Positions 39,491 to 48,297 of a stretch of 64,000 bases of DNA are shown piece after piece. How positions within the stretch are numbered: the first letter of the stretch is position 1; each line of letters opens with the position of its first letter. The translations under genes and the position numbers were made by a program. The stretch spans positions 62,001 through 126,000 of the forward strand of contig NZ_WEGK01000009.1 in assembly GCF_009604405.1 (NCBI RefSeq). Direction: 5' to 3'. The notes beneath the pieces are model-generated. The model did no database searches, had not been told where the DNA came from, and saw only the letters and a program-made list of their open reading frames with translations. The DNA is from Nocardia macrotermitis. GTDB taxonomy: Bacteria > Actinomycetota > Actinomycetes > Mycobacteriales > Mycobacteriaceae.

Positions 39491-40288
39491 CTACAGAATC
39501 CGCGACAGGAACGCCTTGGTCCGCTCGTGCTGCGGATCGCTCAGCAGGCCGCGCGGCTCACCCGACTCGACCACGACGCCACCGTCCATGAACACCAGCT
39601 GATCGGCGACCTCCCGCGCGAACCCCATCTCGTGGGTGACCACCACCATGGTCATGCCCGACGCGGCCAGCTCGCGCATGACGCCCAGCACCTCGCCGAC
39701 CAGTTCGGGATCCAGCGCCGAGGTCGGCTCGTCGAACAGCATCAGCTTGGGATCCATCGCCAGCGCCCGCGCGATCGCGACCCGCTGCTGCTGCCCGCCG
39801 GAGAGCTGGGCCGGATAGGAACCGGCCTTGTCCGCCAGGCCGACTCGATCCAGCAGTTCCTCGGCGCGGGTGACGGCCTCGGCCTTGCGGATCTTCTTCA
39901 CCTGGGTCGGCGCCTCGATGACGTTCTCCAACGCCGTGCGGTGCGGAAACAGGTTGAAATGCTGGAACACCATGCCGATATCGCGACGCTGCCGGGCGGC
40001 CTCGCGCGGATGCAGTTCGTAGAGCCGCCCACCCTTCTCGCGGTAGCCGACCAGTTCGCCGTCTACGTAGAGCCGTCCGGCATTGACCTGTTCGAGGTGG
40101 TTGATGCAGCGCAGGAAGGTGGACTTACCCGAACCGGACGGGCCGATCAGGCACATCACCTCCCCGCGCGAGACCTCCAGCGAAATGCCCTTGAGCACTT
40201 GCAGCGCACCGAAGTTCTTGCACACCTGCTGCGCACTGATCATCGATTCGCCCGCGATGGGGGCGGAATCGGTTGCGGCGGAGCTCAT
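39491..40288 (-). CDS. Polar amino acid ABC transporter, ATPase
   Basis: A 265-residue GlnQ/HisP-type ATPase. Walker A is GPSGSGKST, the signature LSGGQQQRVAIARAL, Walker B LMLFDEPTSALDP, and the switch His is in VVVTHEMGFA. It energises uptake by the permease encoded just upstream; its ATG overlaps the permease stop (ATGA, 40285-40288). Confidence 0.95.
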   Translation of the reverse strand: MSSAATDSAPIAGESMISAQQVCKNFGALQVLKGISLEVSRGEVMCLIGPSGSGKSTFLRCINHLEQVNAGRLYVDGELVGYREKGGRLYELHPREAARQRRDIGMVFQHFNLFPHRTALENVIEAPTQVKKIRKAEAVTRAEELLDRVGLADKAGSYPAQLSGGQQQRVAIARALAMDPKLMLFDEPTSALDPELVGEVLGVMRELAASGMTMVVVTHEMGFAREVADQLVFMDGGVVVESGEPRGLLSDPQHERTKAFLSRIL

Positions 40289-41241
40289 TTCGCCACCTCT
40301 CCCAGATTGGTCGTCGCGGCCAGCGCACGCAGCTGACGACCGGTCAAGCGGCGCGAAGCACCCCGCGAGTAGTACCGCTCGAGGTAGTACTGCCCGACCA
40401 TCAGCACACTGGTGATCACCAGATACCAGGTCGCGGCCACCAGCAGCAGCGGCACCGGCTTGAAGTTGACGCTCGAGATGTCGTGCGCCCGGCCGTACAG
40501 ATCGATGGTCAGCGGAATGGCGGTCACCAGCGAGGTGGTCTTGAGCATGCTGATCAGCTCGTTACCGGTCGGCGGGATGATCACCCGCATCGCCTGCGGC
40601 AGCACGGTGCGCCACATCGTCCGCGACCACGACATGCCCAGCGCGTACGACGCCTCCCGCTGCCCCTCGTCCACGGAATTGATTCCGGCGCGGACGATCT
40701 CGGCCATGTACGCCGATTCGTTCAGCCCCAGGCCGATCATCGCGAACAGGAAGGGCGCCTGCCACTGCTGCACGTTCCAGTGCGTGAAATGCGGTCCGCC
40801 GAACGGGATTCCGAGCTCGATCACCTTGTACAGCGACGGGAACAGGCCCCAGAACAGCAACTGCACATAGACCGGCGTCCCGCGGAAGATCCACAGGTAC
40901 CCCCACGACACCGAGCGCAGGACGGGATTGGGCGACAACCGCATCACCGCCAGCGTGACGCCCAGCACCACGCCGATCACCATCGCCAGCACGGTCAACT
41001 CCAGGGTGACCAGCGCGCCCTCGGTGATCCGCACGTCGAACAGATAGGACAGGTAGGTGCCCCACTGATAACCCTCGTTGGTGGCCGCGCCGTAGACGAA
41101 CAGCGCGAACAGGATCGCGATGACGATCGCGGCCACCCACCGGCCCGGCCGCCGCAGCGGCACCGCCTTGATCGGCGCGGGTTCGGTGGCTGCGTCGGTC
41201 GCCCCGGCGGTGCGCGCGTTGTCGGGGTCCGGTGAACTCAC
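40285..41241 (-). CDS. Polar amino acid ABC transporter, permease
   Basis: A 318-residue membrane protein of the HisM/GlnP type, with GTG start at 41241. Transmembrane segments begin at about residue 35 (WVAAIVIAILFALFVYGAA), and the ATPase-contact EAA loop is EGQREASYALGMSWSRTMWRTVLPQAMRVIIPP. A single permease gene implies a homodimeric channel. It lies four bases from the binding-protein gene and overlaps the ATPase gene. Confidence 0.93.
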   Translation of the reverse strand: MSSPDPDNARTAGATDAATEPAPIKAVPLRRPGRWVAAIVIAILFALFVYGAATNEGYQWGTYLSYLFDVRITEGALVTLELTVLAMVIGVVLGVTLAVMRLSPNPVLRSVSWGYLWIFRGTPVYVQLLFWGLFPSLYKVIELGIPFGGPHFTHWNVQQWQAPFLFAMIGLGLNESAYMAEIVRAGINSVDEGQREASYALGMSWSRTMWRTVLPQAMRVIIPPTGNELISMLKTTSLVTAIPLTIDLYGRAHDISSVNFKPVPLLLVAATWYLVITSVLMVGQYYLERYYSRGASRRLTGRQLRALAATTNLGEVAK

Positions 41242-41245
41242 CGGA

Positions 41246-42151
41246 TCAGCCCTTGGCCCCGTTGATGACCGACTTGGTGATCGCGCCCTGCTCGACGCCC
41301 CAGTTCTCGCAGATCTTGCGGTAGTCGCCGTCGTCCATCAGGTGCTGCACCGCGGCCTGCAGGACCGGTCCCAGCGCGGAGCCCTTGGCGACCGGCCAGC
41401 CATACGGCGCGGAGGAGAAGATCTGGCCGTCGGTCTCGATCTTGTCCTGGTTCTGCTTGACCGCGTAGGCGGTGACCGGCGAATCGGCCGAGAAGGCGTC
41501 GACCTGGCCCAGGACCAGCGCGTTCGCCGCGGCGGCCTGATCGTCGAAGGCGACGATATTGATCGCGGGCTTCTTCGCGTCGGTGCACGCCTTGCTCTTG
41601 GCCGGAAGTTCGTCGGTCTGCTGCACGGTGGTGCGCTCGACCGCGACCTTCTTACCGCACGCGTTGTTCGGGTCGATGGACGCGCCCTTCTGCTGCGCCC
41701 ACTGACTGCCCGCGGAGAAGTAGTCCACGAAATCGACCGACTTCTCACGGTCGGTGTTGTCGGTGAACGACGACATGCCGACGTTGTAGGTGCCGGCCTG
41801 GATGCTGGGAATGATCTTCTCGAAATCGGCCTGCTGATAATCCGCCGTCAGCCCGAGGGTCGCGGCCACCGCGTCCATCAGATCCACATCGAAGCCGACG
41901 ATCTTGTCCGAGGACGGATCGCGGAACTCGTTGGGCGAGTAGGGAATATTGACCCCGACCACGAGCTTGCCCGCCTGCTTCACCTGCGCCGGCACCTGCG
42001 CGGCCAGGGCGTCGACCTTGCTGACCTTCACCTTGGCCACCGCGGGGGTGGTGCTCTCGGAGTTCTTGGTACAACCCGTCAGCAGCAACGCACCACCGGC
42101 GACAACACATGCGGCCCGCAGGATGTACCCGCGAGCTCCGGATCGAACAGA
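41246..42151 (-). CDS. Polar amino acid ABC transporter, binding lipoprotein
   Basis: A family 3 solute-binding protein, 301 residues. The signal peptide ends in a lipobox (GGALLLTGC), and the binding domain reads LVVGVNIPYSPNEFRDPSSDKIVGFDVDLMDAVAATLGL. A pair of internal cysteines (NACGKK and SKACTD) may form a disulfide. GTG 42151 is chosen because GGAGG lies six bases ahead. First gene of a three-gene operon. Confidence 0.92.
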   Translation of the reverse strand, partial: SVRSGARGYILRAACVVAGGALLLTGCTKNSESTTPAVAKVKVSKVDALAAQVPAQVKQAGKLVVGVNIPYSPNEFRDPSSDKIVGFDVDLMDAVAATLGLTADYQQADFEKIIPSIQAGTYNVGMSSFTDNTDREKSVDFVDYFSAGSQWAQQKGASIDPNNACGKKVAVERTTVQQTDELPAKSKACTDAKKPAINIVAFDDQAAAANALVLGQVDAFSADSPVTAYAVKQNQDKIETDGQIFSSAPYGWPVAKGSALGPVLQAAVQHLMDDGDYRKICENWGVEQGAITKSVINGAKG

Positions 42152-42302
42152 CACAGCAGCCCTCCATGTTTGGGTGAGCGATAACACGACATCGCTCGCC
42201 GTTCGAAATGTATGCGATTCGGACCGACTGTGCCGGTCGGTTACCGAAGGTTAATCCTCGCGGCGGCCGACGAGTTCCCATACACGCCGAATCCGAACCT
42301 TG

Positions 42303-43382
42303 TCAGCGCCGATGTACGCGCGCGCGAACCTGTTCGGTGAATTCTCCGGTGGAGGCGAGCCCGCCCAGGTCGGCCGTGGCGATACCGGCCTCGAAGGTCG
42401 CGGCCACGGCATGGTCGATGCGGTCGCCCGCCCGCGTCAGCGTCGGTTCCGAGCGATGAGATCCCAACCAGCGCAACAACATTGCCGTGGACAGTTGCAG
42501 CGCAGCCGGATTCGCGCGATTGTGCCCGGCCAGCACCGGCGCCGCGCCGTGCACGGCCTGGGCCATCGCCTGGGTGCGTGAACAGTTCAGCGAGGCCGCG
42601 GTGCCCAGTGAGGCGCCGAGCTCGGCGGCCAGGTCGGAGAGGATGTCGCCGAACAGGTTCTCGGTGACCAGGACGTCGTAGTCGCCGGGCGCGCGAACCA
42701 GGTGGGCGGCGGCCGCGTCGACGTGCTCGTCGTCCACCCGCAGGTCCGGATAGCCCGCGGCCGCCTCGTAGCAGACGTCGCGGAACAGGCCCATCGTCAT
42801 GGGCAGCACATTGGCCTTGTGCACGATGGTCAGATGTTTACCGCGCGTCGCGGCCAACGCGCAGGCCTCGTGCGCGATCCGCTCGCAGGCGGCGCGGGTG
42901 ATCACCCCGACCGACATCGCCACCTCGGGCGTCGGGCGGAACTCCCCCGAACCGGCGAACATATTGCGGTCGGCGTAGAACCCCTCGGTGTTCTCCCGGA
43001 CGATCACCAGATCCATCTCCGGTGTCACCGCCCGCACCCCGCGGAAGGCGCGCGCCGGACGGATGTTCGCGAACAGCTCGAAACGTTTGCGGATCGCCCC
43101 GCCCGGCGGCGCGGACGCGCGGAATTCCGGTGCGTACGAAGCATTGTCGTGCGGACCGAGAATCCACCCGTCCAGTTTCGCCAGCGCGTCGAGCGTCACC
43201 AGCGGCAGCGGATCGTTGAATTCGTCGATCGCCCGCTGCCCCATCGGCAGCCGCACCCACTCCACCGTCGGCGCTCCCACCGCCGCCAACGCCTCGTCGG
43301 CCACCTCACGAGCCGCCCGCACCACCTCCGGCCCGATACCGTCCCCGTCGATCAACCCCAACCGAACCGTCTGCGCAGTCAC
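42303..43382 (-). CDS. Isocitrate/isopropylmalate dehydrogenase family protein
   Basis: A beta-decarboxylating dehydrogenase of about 359 residues. Motifs: LGLIDGDGIGPEVV at the N-terminus, RENTEGFYADRNMF (substrate-binding Arg/Tyr region), TIVHKANVLPMTMGLF, DVLVTENLFGDILSDLAAELGASLGTAASLN (metal-binding Asp residues), and GHNRANPAALQLSTAMLL (NAD loop). It is nearer to LeuB/tartrate dehydrogenase types than to Icd, but the substrate is uncertain. GTG 43382 is used; an in-frame GTG at 43412 is possible. Confidence 0.85.
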   Translation of the reverse strand: MTAQTVRLGLIDGDGIGPEVVRAAREVADEALAAVGAPTVEWVRLPMGQRAIDEFNDPLPLVTLDALAKLDGWILGPHDNASYAPEFRASAPPGGAIRKRFELFANIRPARAFRGVRAVTPEMDLVIVRENTEGFYADRNMFAGSGEFRPTPEVAMSVGVITRAACERIAHEACALAATRGKHLTIVHKANVLPMTMGLFRDVCYEAAAGYPDLRVDDEHVDAAAAHLVRAPGDYDVLVTENLFGDILSDLAAELGASLGTAASLNCSRTQAMAQAVHGAAPVLAGHNRANPAALQLSTAMLLRWLGSHRSEPTLTRAGDRIDHAVAATFEAGIATADLGGLASTGEFTEQVRARVHRR

Positions 43383-43412
43383 CACCCCATCCTCGACCGC
43401 ACGCCACCCCAC

Positions 43413-43715
43413 CCCACATCCGGGTCAGCGCTCGGCCGTCCAGGCAACTTCGCAGCGCACCCGCCACCATCCACGAAAAGTCGTCTTACCGCCGCCAGAG
43501 TTCTTTGCGGCGTAAGCCGCTTCGCAAGGGTTGATCAGGCAAGGACATGGGTAACTTCCCGGGAACGCCCAAAGCCCAGCCACACTCCCGACCGCCGCCC
43601 CGACACGAAACCCCGAGGCACCCAACTACACGCTGAGGCCCGGAGAGGCGGGGGCCCGGAAGATTAACGTGGCGTTCTGCGTTGTACAGGGCGCTACCAA
43701 CCACGAGAGGACCCC
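43413..43715. other. Intergenic region, no gene seen
   Basis: About 300 bp between the divergent dehydrogenase and thioredoxin genes. It must contain the trxA promoter. A GAGAGGAC ribosome site precedes ATG 43716. Nothing else is recognisable. Confidence 0.4.
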
Positions 43716-44090
43716 ATGGCCACCCAGACATTGACCGCTCAGAACTTCGATGAGATCGTCACCGGAAACGACGTCGTACTCGTCGATTTCTGGGCCGACT
43801 GGTGCGGACCGTGTAAGCAGTTCGCACCCACCTTCGACAAGTCCTCGGACAAGCACCCCGACGTGGTGCACGGCAAGGTCGACACCGAGGCCGAGCAGAG
43901 CCTGGCCGCCGCGGCCAACATCAGCTCGATCCCGACGATCATGGCGTTCCGCGAGGGTGTGCTGGTGTTCGCACAGCCCGGCGCGCTGCCCCCGGCCGCC
44001 CTCGAGGATCTGGTCACCCAGGTGAAGGCGCTGGATATGGACGAGGTGCGCAAGCAGATCGCCGAGCAGCCGGCCCAAGAGGGCAAGTAG
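43716..44090 (+). CDS. trxA: Thioredoxin
   Basis: A 124-residue cytoplasmic thioredoxin with the active site WCGPCK at residues 29-34, the cis-Pro region SSIPTIMAF, and the usual N-terminal strand VVLVDFWAD. The C-terminal 15 residues (MDEVRKQIAEQPAQEGK) form a charged extension. It reduces protein disulfides with electrons from thioredoxin reductase, which is not encoded here. A strong hairpin follows. Confidence 0.95.
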   Translation: MATQTLTAQNFDEIVTGNDVVLVDFWADWCGPCKQFAPTFDKSSDKHPDVVHGKVDTEAEQSLAAAANISSIPTIMAFREGVLVFAQPGALPPAALEDLVTQVKALDMDEVRKQIAEQPAQEGK

Positions 44091-44114
44091 GCCCGCACCG
44101 GTCGCTACACACTG

Positions 44115-44148
44115 CTCGCCCCCGCCGCGAATACGCGACGGGGGCGAG
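44115..44148. terminator. Bidirectional terminator after trxA
   Basis: CTCGCCCCCG pairs with CGGGGGCGAG, with a further inner CGCG pairing, between the convergent trxA and LeuA-domain genes. Confidence 0.75.
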
Positions 44149-44159
44149 TCGTATCGGTA

Positions 44160-44594
44160 TCAGTTGGTGAACGAGTTGACGCCCGAAAGCATCGCTCGCA
44201 CAGAGGATTCCGCGCTGTCGTCGGCAAGGGCGGCGCCCCAGCCGCGGCGGCCGTTGAACTCGCACCGGACGAAAGTCGCTATGCCCGAAGCGGTTTGCCG
44301 CTGGTGGAACTGCAGGATCTCGACCGGATAGCCCTCGTCGTAGAGGGCCGAGGTGAGCGCGGCCACCGGGTTGCCCGCGGACACCACGGTCCGCAGGTGA
44401 TCGTTGAATTCCAGTGTGGCGGTGTAGGTTGCCGAGGCATGTCGATGCCCGGCGGGTATCCAGTCGCCGAGCTTGACCGGGCCCGCGAGATCGCAGTACC
44501 GCTCGTGGAACTCGGCGGGAGTCAGACCGTCGCTCTCGGCGCGCAGGGCGCGAGGGGCAGCGGTGATGAAGGCAGTGTCGATGGTCAGTGTCAT
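44160..44594 (-). CDS. Stand-alone LeuA-type regulatory domain protein
   Basis: A 144-residue protein. Its C-terminal 85 residues resemble the allosteric (leucine-binding) domain of 2-isopropylmalate synthase: SAGNPVAALTSALYDEGYPV, FHQRQTASGIATFVRCEFNG and the last helix SVRAMLSGVNSF. The TIM-barrel synthase part is absent. The N-terminal 55 residues include PAEFHERYCDLAGPVKLGDW. It may bind a small amino acid or modulate LeuA; this is inference. A LeuB-like gene lies 0.8 kb away. Confidence 0.75.
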   Translation of the reverse strand: MTLTIDTAFITAAPRALRAESDGLTPAEFHERYCDLAGPVKLGDWIPAGHRHASATYTATLEFNDHLRTVVSAGNPVAALTSALYDEGYPVEILQFHQRQTASGIATFVRCEFNGRRGWGAALADDSAESSVRAMLSGVNSFTN

Positions 44595-45258
44595 GTGACT
44601 AGGTCTTCCCGAGGCGTGTCGTGTCCGATTGACAGAGGGGACCAGCGCAACAAAAAAGGTTCTACGGCCCGCAGCGAGGGGCCGGTCCGAATCAGACCCC
44701 GCTACGGCGGAGAACTACGAGCTCCACTAGAGCCCGACCGGTGAGGTCGGCAGCCACCACCGCGGTCAGCGGCATTAGCGCCGCACGGTCGCGGTCGGCG
44801 ACATTGCGAGCGGCGCTGTGGCTAGCGGCGGGATTCGGCACGGCTTCGAGAATATGGACTGTTACCGCCGATAGCAACTACATGGGGGCGGAACCGATGG
44901 GTAACTTCGTCACAATCGTCCGTGAACGGCGTACCAACGCTCGACGATGGTCCCAGCAACCCGATCGACGTGGCAAAATCGGCGCGTGAGCATCCGAGAC
45001 GGGTCGGCGGCAATCATCAGGCAATCTCGTTTGCGTGTCCGGTTCGCCGGGATTTTCCGGGAGTCGACGGGCCGATCCGATCCACTGTGTCACCGGGTTC
45101 CGACGTCGCCGCCGATGCGCCGATGACGTTCTCAGCGTTCTCGAAGGTCGCTATCATCCGGCCATAAGGCTGGCGACGCACGATAGATCTCGTAAGACCA
45201 CATCGGGGCGGGCCCACCGGGCCCATCCGGACACGGCGCGAGCATGCGCCAACCGACT
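44595..45258. other. Region of about 660 bp with no firm gene
   Basis: Composition is less G/C-rich than the neighbours and includes a run of A residues near 44652. Weak candidates: a minus-strand frame 44692-44877 (61 residues, ending ALVELVVLRRSGV) and plus-strand frames within 44741-45167, one with a possible ribosome site GGGGGCGG ahead of ATG 44905 (MGNFVTIVRERRTNARRWSQQ), which recalls the start of a helix-turn-helix protein. A plus-strand intrinsic terminator follows at 45259, so a small transcript may be made here. Confidence 0.35.
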
Positions 45259-45310
45259 CCGTGGCCGCCGGGCGTCCCCCTCATCCGACCGGCGGCCACG
45301 GTTTTTCTTT
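45259..45310 (+). terminator. Intrinsic terminator reading rightward
   Basis: Perfect 11-bp arms CCGTGGCCGCC and GGCGGCCACGG are followed on the plus strand by GTTTTTCTTT-like sequence (T-run at 45302-45306). polA ends at 45327 on the other strand, where the run becomes A residues ahead of the stem. The orientation therefore fits a plus-strand transcript better, although the stem could also stop polA. Confidence 0.75.
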
Positions 45311-45326
45311 GCGCTCTCCCCCGGCG

Positions 45327-48062
45327 CTAGTGCGCGGCGGCATCCCAGCTGTGCCCGACACCCACCGAGACCTCGAGCGGTACCGACAGCTCGATCGCCT
45401 TCGACATATGTTCGCGCGCAAGGGCTTCCAGCTGTTCGCGTTCGCCCGGGGCCACCTCGAAGAGCAGTTCGTCGTGAATCTGCAACAGGGTGCGCGAGGC
45501 CAGTCCGGCGTCCTTGATCGCGGCCTGCACATTGATCATGGCGACCTTGATGATGTCGGCCGCGGTGCCCTGGATGGGCGCGTTCAGGGCCATCCGCTCG
45601 GCGGCCTCGCGACGCTGGCGGTTGCTCGAATCCAGATCGGGCAGATAGCGGCGACGCCCGAACAGCGTCTCGGTGTAGCCGACCTTGCGGGCCTGTTCGA
45701 CCGCCTCGTGCAGATAGTCGCGAATCGCGCCGAACCGGGAGAAGTAGACATCCATCTGTGCCTTGGCCTCCTCGGCGCTGATCTTCAGCTGCTGGGACAG
45801 GCCGTAGGCGGACAGACCGTAGGCCAGGCCGTAGGACATCGCCTTGATCCGGCGGCGCAGCTCCGGATTCACCTCGGTGATCGGGATGTCGAAGGCCTTG
45901 GAGGCGACGAAATTGTGCAGATCTTCGCCCGAGTTGAACGCCTCGATCAGACCCTCGTCCTTGGACAGATGCGCCATGATCCGCATCTCGATCTGGCTGT
46001 AGTCCGCGGTCATCAGCGATTCGCAGCCGGGCCCGACGACGAAGGTGTCGCGAATGCGGCGGCCGGTGTCGGTGCGGATCGGGATGTTCTGCAGGTTGGG
46101 CTCGGTCGAGGACAACCGGCCCGTCGCGGCGACGGTCTGATTGAACGTGGTGTGGATGCGGCCGTCGTCGGCGACGGATTTGAGCAGGCCGTCGACGGTG
46201 ACCTTCAGCCGGGTCGCGTCGCGGTGCGCGAGCAGATGCTCCAGGAACGGATGCTGGGTCTTCTCGAACAGCGACTCGAGCGCGTCGGCATCGGTGGTGT
46301 AGCCGGTCTTGGTGCGCTTGGTCTTGGGCATCTCGAGCTCGTCGAACAGCACCACCTGCAACTGCTTGGGCGAGCCGAGGTTGATCTGTTTGCCGATCAC
46401 CCCGTAGGCCGCGCTCGCGGCATCGGCGACCCGGTCGGCGAATTCGGATTGCAGTTGCTCGAGTTCGGCCACGTCGACGGCGATACCCGCCTCCTCGAGT
46501 TCGGCCAGCACACCCAGCAGCGGCAGCTCCATCTCGGTGAGCAGCCGGGTGGACTCGATGCGCTCCAGCTCCGCTCCCAGCGCCTCGGCCAGATCGGCCA
46601 CCGCGCGGGCGCGCAGGATCTCGGTCTGGGCCAGTTCGGCGTCGACCGAACCCTCCTCGTCGAGCAGGGACAGCTGCGGTTGCTCGTCGGACTCCACGCG
46701 CAGCTCGCGGGACAGGTAGCGCAGCGACAGATCGTCCAGATTGAAGGTGCGCTGGCCCGGACGGACCAGATAGGCGGCCAGCGCCGTATCGCTGACCAGC
46801 CCGGCCAGCCGCCAGCCCCGCCCGCGCAGTGCGTGCATGGCCGCCTTGGCCTCGTGCACGACCTTGGGGACCGCGGGATCGGCCAGCCACGCGCCCAGCG
46901 CCGCCTCGTCCTCGGGGGTCAGGGCCACCGCGTCGAAATAGCCGCCCTCACCGTCGGCCGCGGAGATCGCGATCGCGGTGACGTCACCGTGCACCGGGGT
47001 TCCGGTGCCGACCACCGAAATACCGTGGCGCACACCGGTTTCGGCGTGCTCGGCCAGCCAGTCGGTGACGGCGCCGGGCTCGATCGCTCCACCGCTGATC
47101 TCGAATCCACCGTCGGCCTCGGGCTCGGGTGCGGCGAGGGTGTCGAACAACCGGTCGCGCAGCACCCGGAATTCCAGATCGTCGAACAGCTGATGGATCT
47201 TGTCCCGGTCCCACGGCTGCTGCGCGAGCTGATCGGGGGTGTAGGGCAGCGCGACATCCTTGACCATCTCGGTCAGCTGCCGGTTGAGCACCACACTGGA
47301 CAGGTTGGCGCGCAACGCATCTCCGACCTTGCCCTTCACCTGATCGACGCGCTCCACCAGCGTGTTCAGATCGCCGTATTCGCGCACCCACTTGGCCGCG
47401 GTCTTCTCCCCCACGCCCGGGATGCCGGGCAGGTTGTCGCTCGGGTCGCCGCGCAGGGCCGCGAAATCCGGGTACTGGGTCGGGGTCAGGCCGTATTTCT
47501 CCTGCACCGCCTCGGGGGTGAAGCGGGTGAGCTCGGAGACGCCCTTCTTCGGGTAGAGGACCGTGACGTCGTCGTTCACCAGTTGCAGCGAATCCCGGTC
47601 ACCCGTGACGATCAGCACCCGGAAGCCCTGCGGCACAGCCTGAGTGGTCAGGGTGGCGAGCACATCGTCGGCCTCGTAACCGTCGATCGCCATCACCGGG
47701 ATACCCAGCGCGCCCAGCACCTCCTTGGTGATCTCCACCTGACCGCGGAACTCGTCGGGCGTCTGCGAGCGGTTGGCCTTGTACTCCGGATACGCCTCGG
47801 TGCGGAAGGTCTTGCGGCTGACGTCGAACGCGGCCGCGACATGGGTGGGCTTCTCGTCGCGCAGCAGGTTGATGAGCATGGCGGTGAAGCCGTACACCGC
47901 GTTGGTGGTCTGCCCGGTGACCGTCTTGAAGTTGTCCGCGGGCAGGGCGAAGAACGCGCGATAGGCCAGCGAATGCCCGTCCAGCAACAACAGGGTCGGC
48001 CGCTCGCCGTCGGAGGCTGCGGGCACGGTGCTCGGGCGCTGATCGCTGGTGGCTGAAGTCAC
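45327..48062 (-). CDS. polA: DNA polymerase I
   Basis: A 911-residue repair and Okazaki-fragment polymerase. The N-terminal 5'-3' exonuclease domain (LLLLDGHSLAYRAFFAL, VTGDRDSLQLV, GDPSDNLPGIPGVGEKTAAKWV) is intact. The middle 3'-5' exonuclease-like domain lacks the metal-binding DxE motif, as in mycobacteria, so proofreading is unlikely. The polymerase motifs are DYSQIEMRIMAHLS (A), MSYGLAYGLSAYGLSQQL (B) and QIHDELLFEV (C). GTG 48062 has no ribosome site but lies eight bases from the -10 element of a damage promoter, suggesting a leaderless mRNA. Confidence 0.97.
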   Translation of the reverse strand: MTSATSDQRPSTVPAASDGERPTLLLLDGHSLAYRAFFALPADNFKTVTGQTTNAVYGFTAMLINLLRDEKPTHVAAAFDVSRKTFRTEAYPEYKANRSQTPDEFRGQVEITKEVLGALGIPVMAIDGYEADDVLATLTTQAVPQGFRVLIVTGDRDSLQLVNDDVTVLYPKKGVSELTRFTPEAVQEKYGLTPTQYPDFAALRGDPSDNLPGIPGVGEKTAAKWVREYGDLNTLVERVDQVKGKVGDALRANLSSVVLNRQLTEMVKDVALPYTPDQLAQQPWDRDKIHQLFDDLEFRVLRDRLFDTLAAPEPEADGGFEISGGAIEPGAVTDWLAEHAETGVRHGISVVGTGTPVHGDVTAIAISAADGEGGYFDAVALTPEDEAALGAWLADPAVPKVVHEAKAAMHALRGRGWRLAGLVSDTALAAYLVRPGQRTFNLDDLSLRYLSRELRVESDEQPQLSLLDEEGSVDAELAQTEILRARAVADLAEALGAELERIESTRLLTEMELPLLGVLAELEEAGIAVDVAELEQLQSEFADRVADAASAAYGVIGKQINLGSPKQLQVVLFDELEMPKTKRTKTGYTTDADALESLFEKTQHPFLEHLLAHRDATRLKVTVDGLLKSVADDGRIHTTFNQTVAATGRLSSTEPNLQNIPIRTDTGRRIRDTFVVGPGCESLMTADYSQIEMRIMAHLSKDEGLIEAFNSGEDLHNFVASKAFDIPITEVNPELRRRIKAMSYGLAYGLSAYGLSQQLKISAEEAKAQMDVYFSRFGAIRDYLHEAVEQARKVGYTETLFGRRRYLPDLDSSNRQRREAAERMALNAPIQGTAADIIKVAMINVQAAIKDAGLASRTLLQIHDELLFEVAPGEREQLEALAREHMSKAIELSVPLEVSVGVGHSWDAAAH

Positions 48063-48069
48063 GGCACAG

Positions 48070-48092
48070 AGTCTAGGGACAGCCACCGACAA
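48070..48092 (-). promoter_or_regulatory. PafBC-type DNA-damage promoter of polA
   Basis: The minus strand reads TTGTCGGTG, eight bases, TAGACT, again a full match to TTGTCRGTG-N8-TANNNT. The spacing to the start codon, seven bases, is identical to that of uvrB. Confidence 0.88.
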
Positions 48093-48110
48093 GAGTTGCC
48101 GGACCTCCAC

Positions 48111-48297
48111 ATCTCCGGCTCCGCTGCGCTCCGGCGCGAACCCACCGCATCGAAGCGGGCCGACAACAGCGTTCGCGGCCCGGCTCGCCGTTCGGACGCG
48201 TGGCGGGTGCGAGGAACGAGTACCCGACACGGGGCCGAACGGCGAGGCTCAGGGGGCCGCGAACCCGCCGGAGCGGAGCGGAGGCCGAAGATACAGC
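48111..48297. repeat. Long inverted-repeat element B, between polA and livGF
   Basis: Two nested inverted repeats. The outer arms (48111-48140 and 48261-48292) share CTCCGGC/TCCGCT/GCTCCGGCG-type sequence. The inner arms are GTTCGCGGCC-CGGCTCGCCG at 48171-48195 and the complement at 48235-48264, around a 39-base loop. The right end, to TACAG, matches element A at 27942-27984. It stops at the stop codon of the ABC ATPase gene. Confidence 0.75.
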
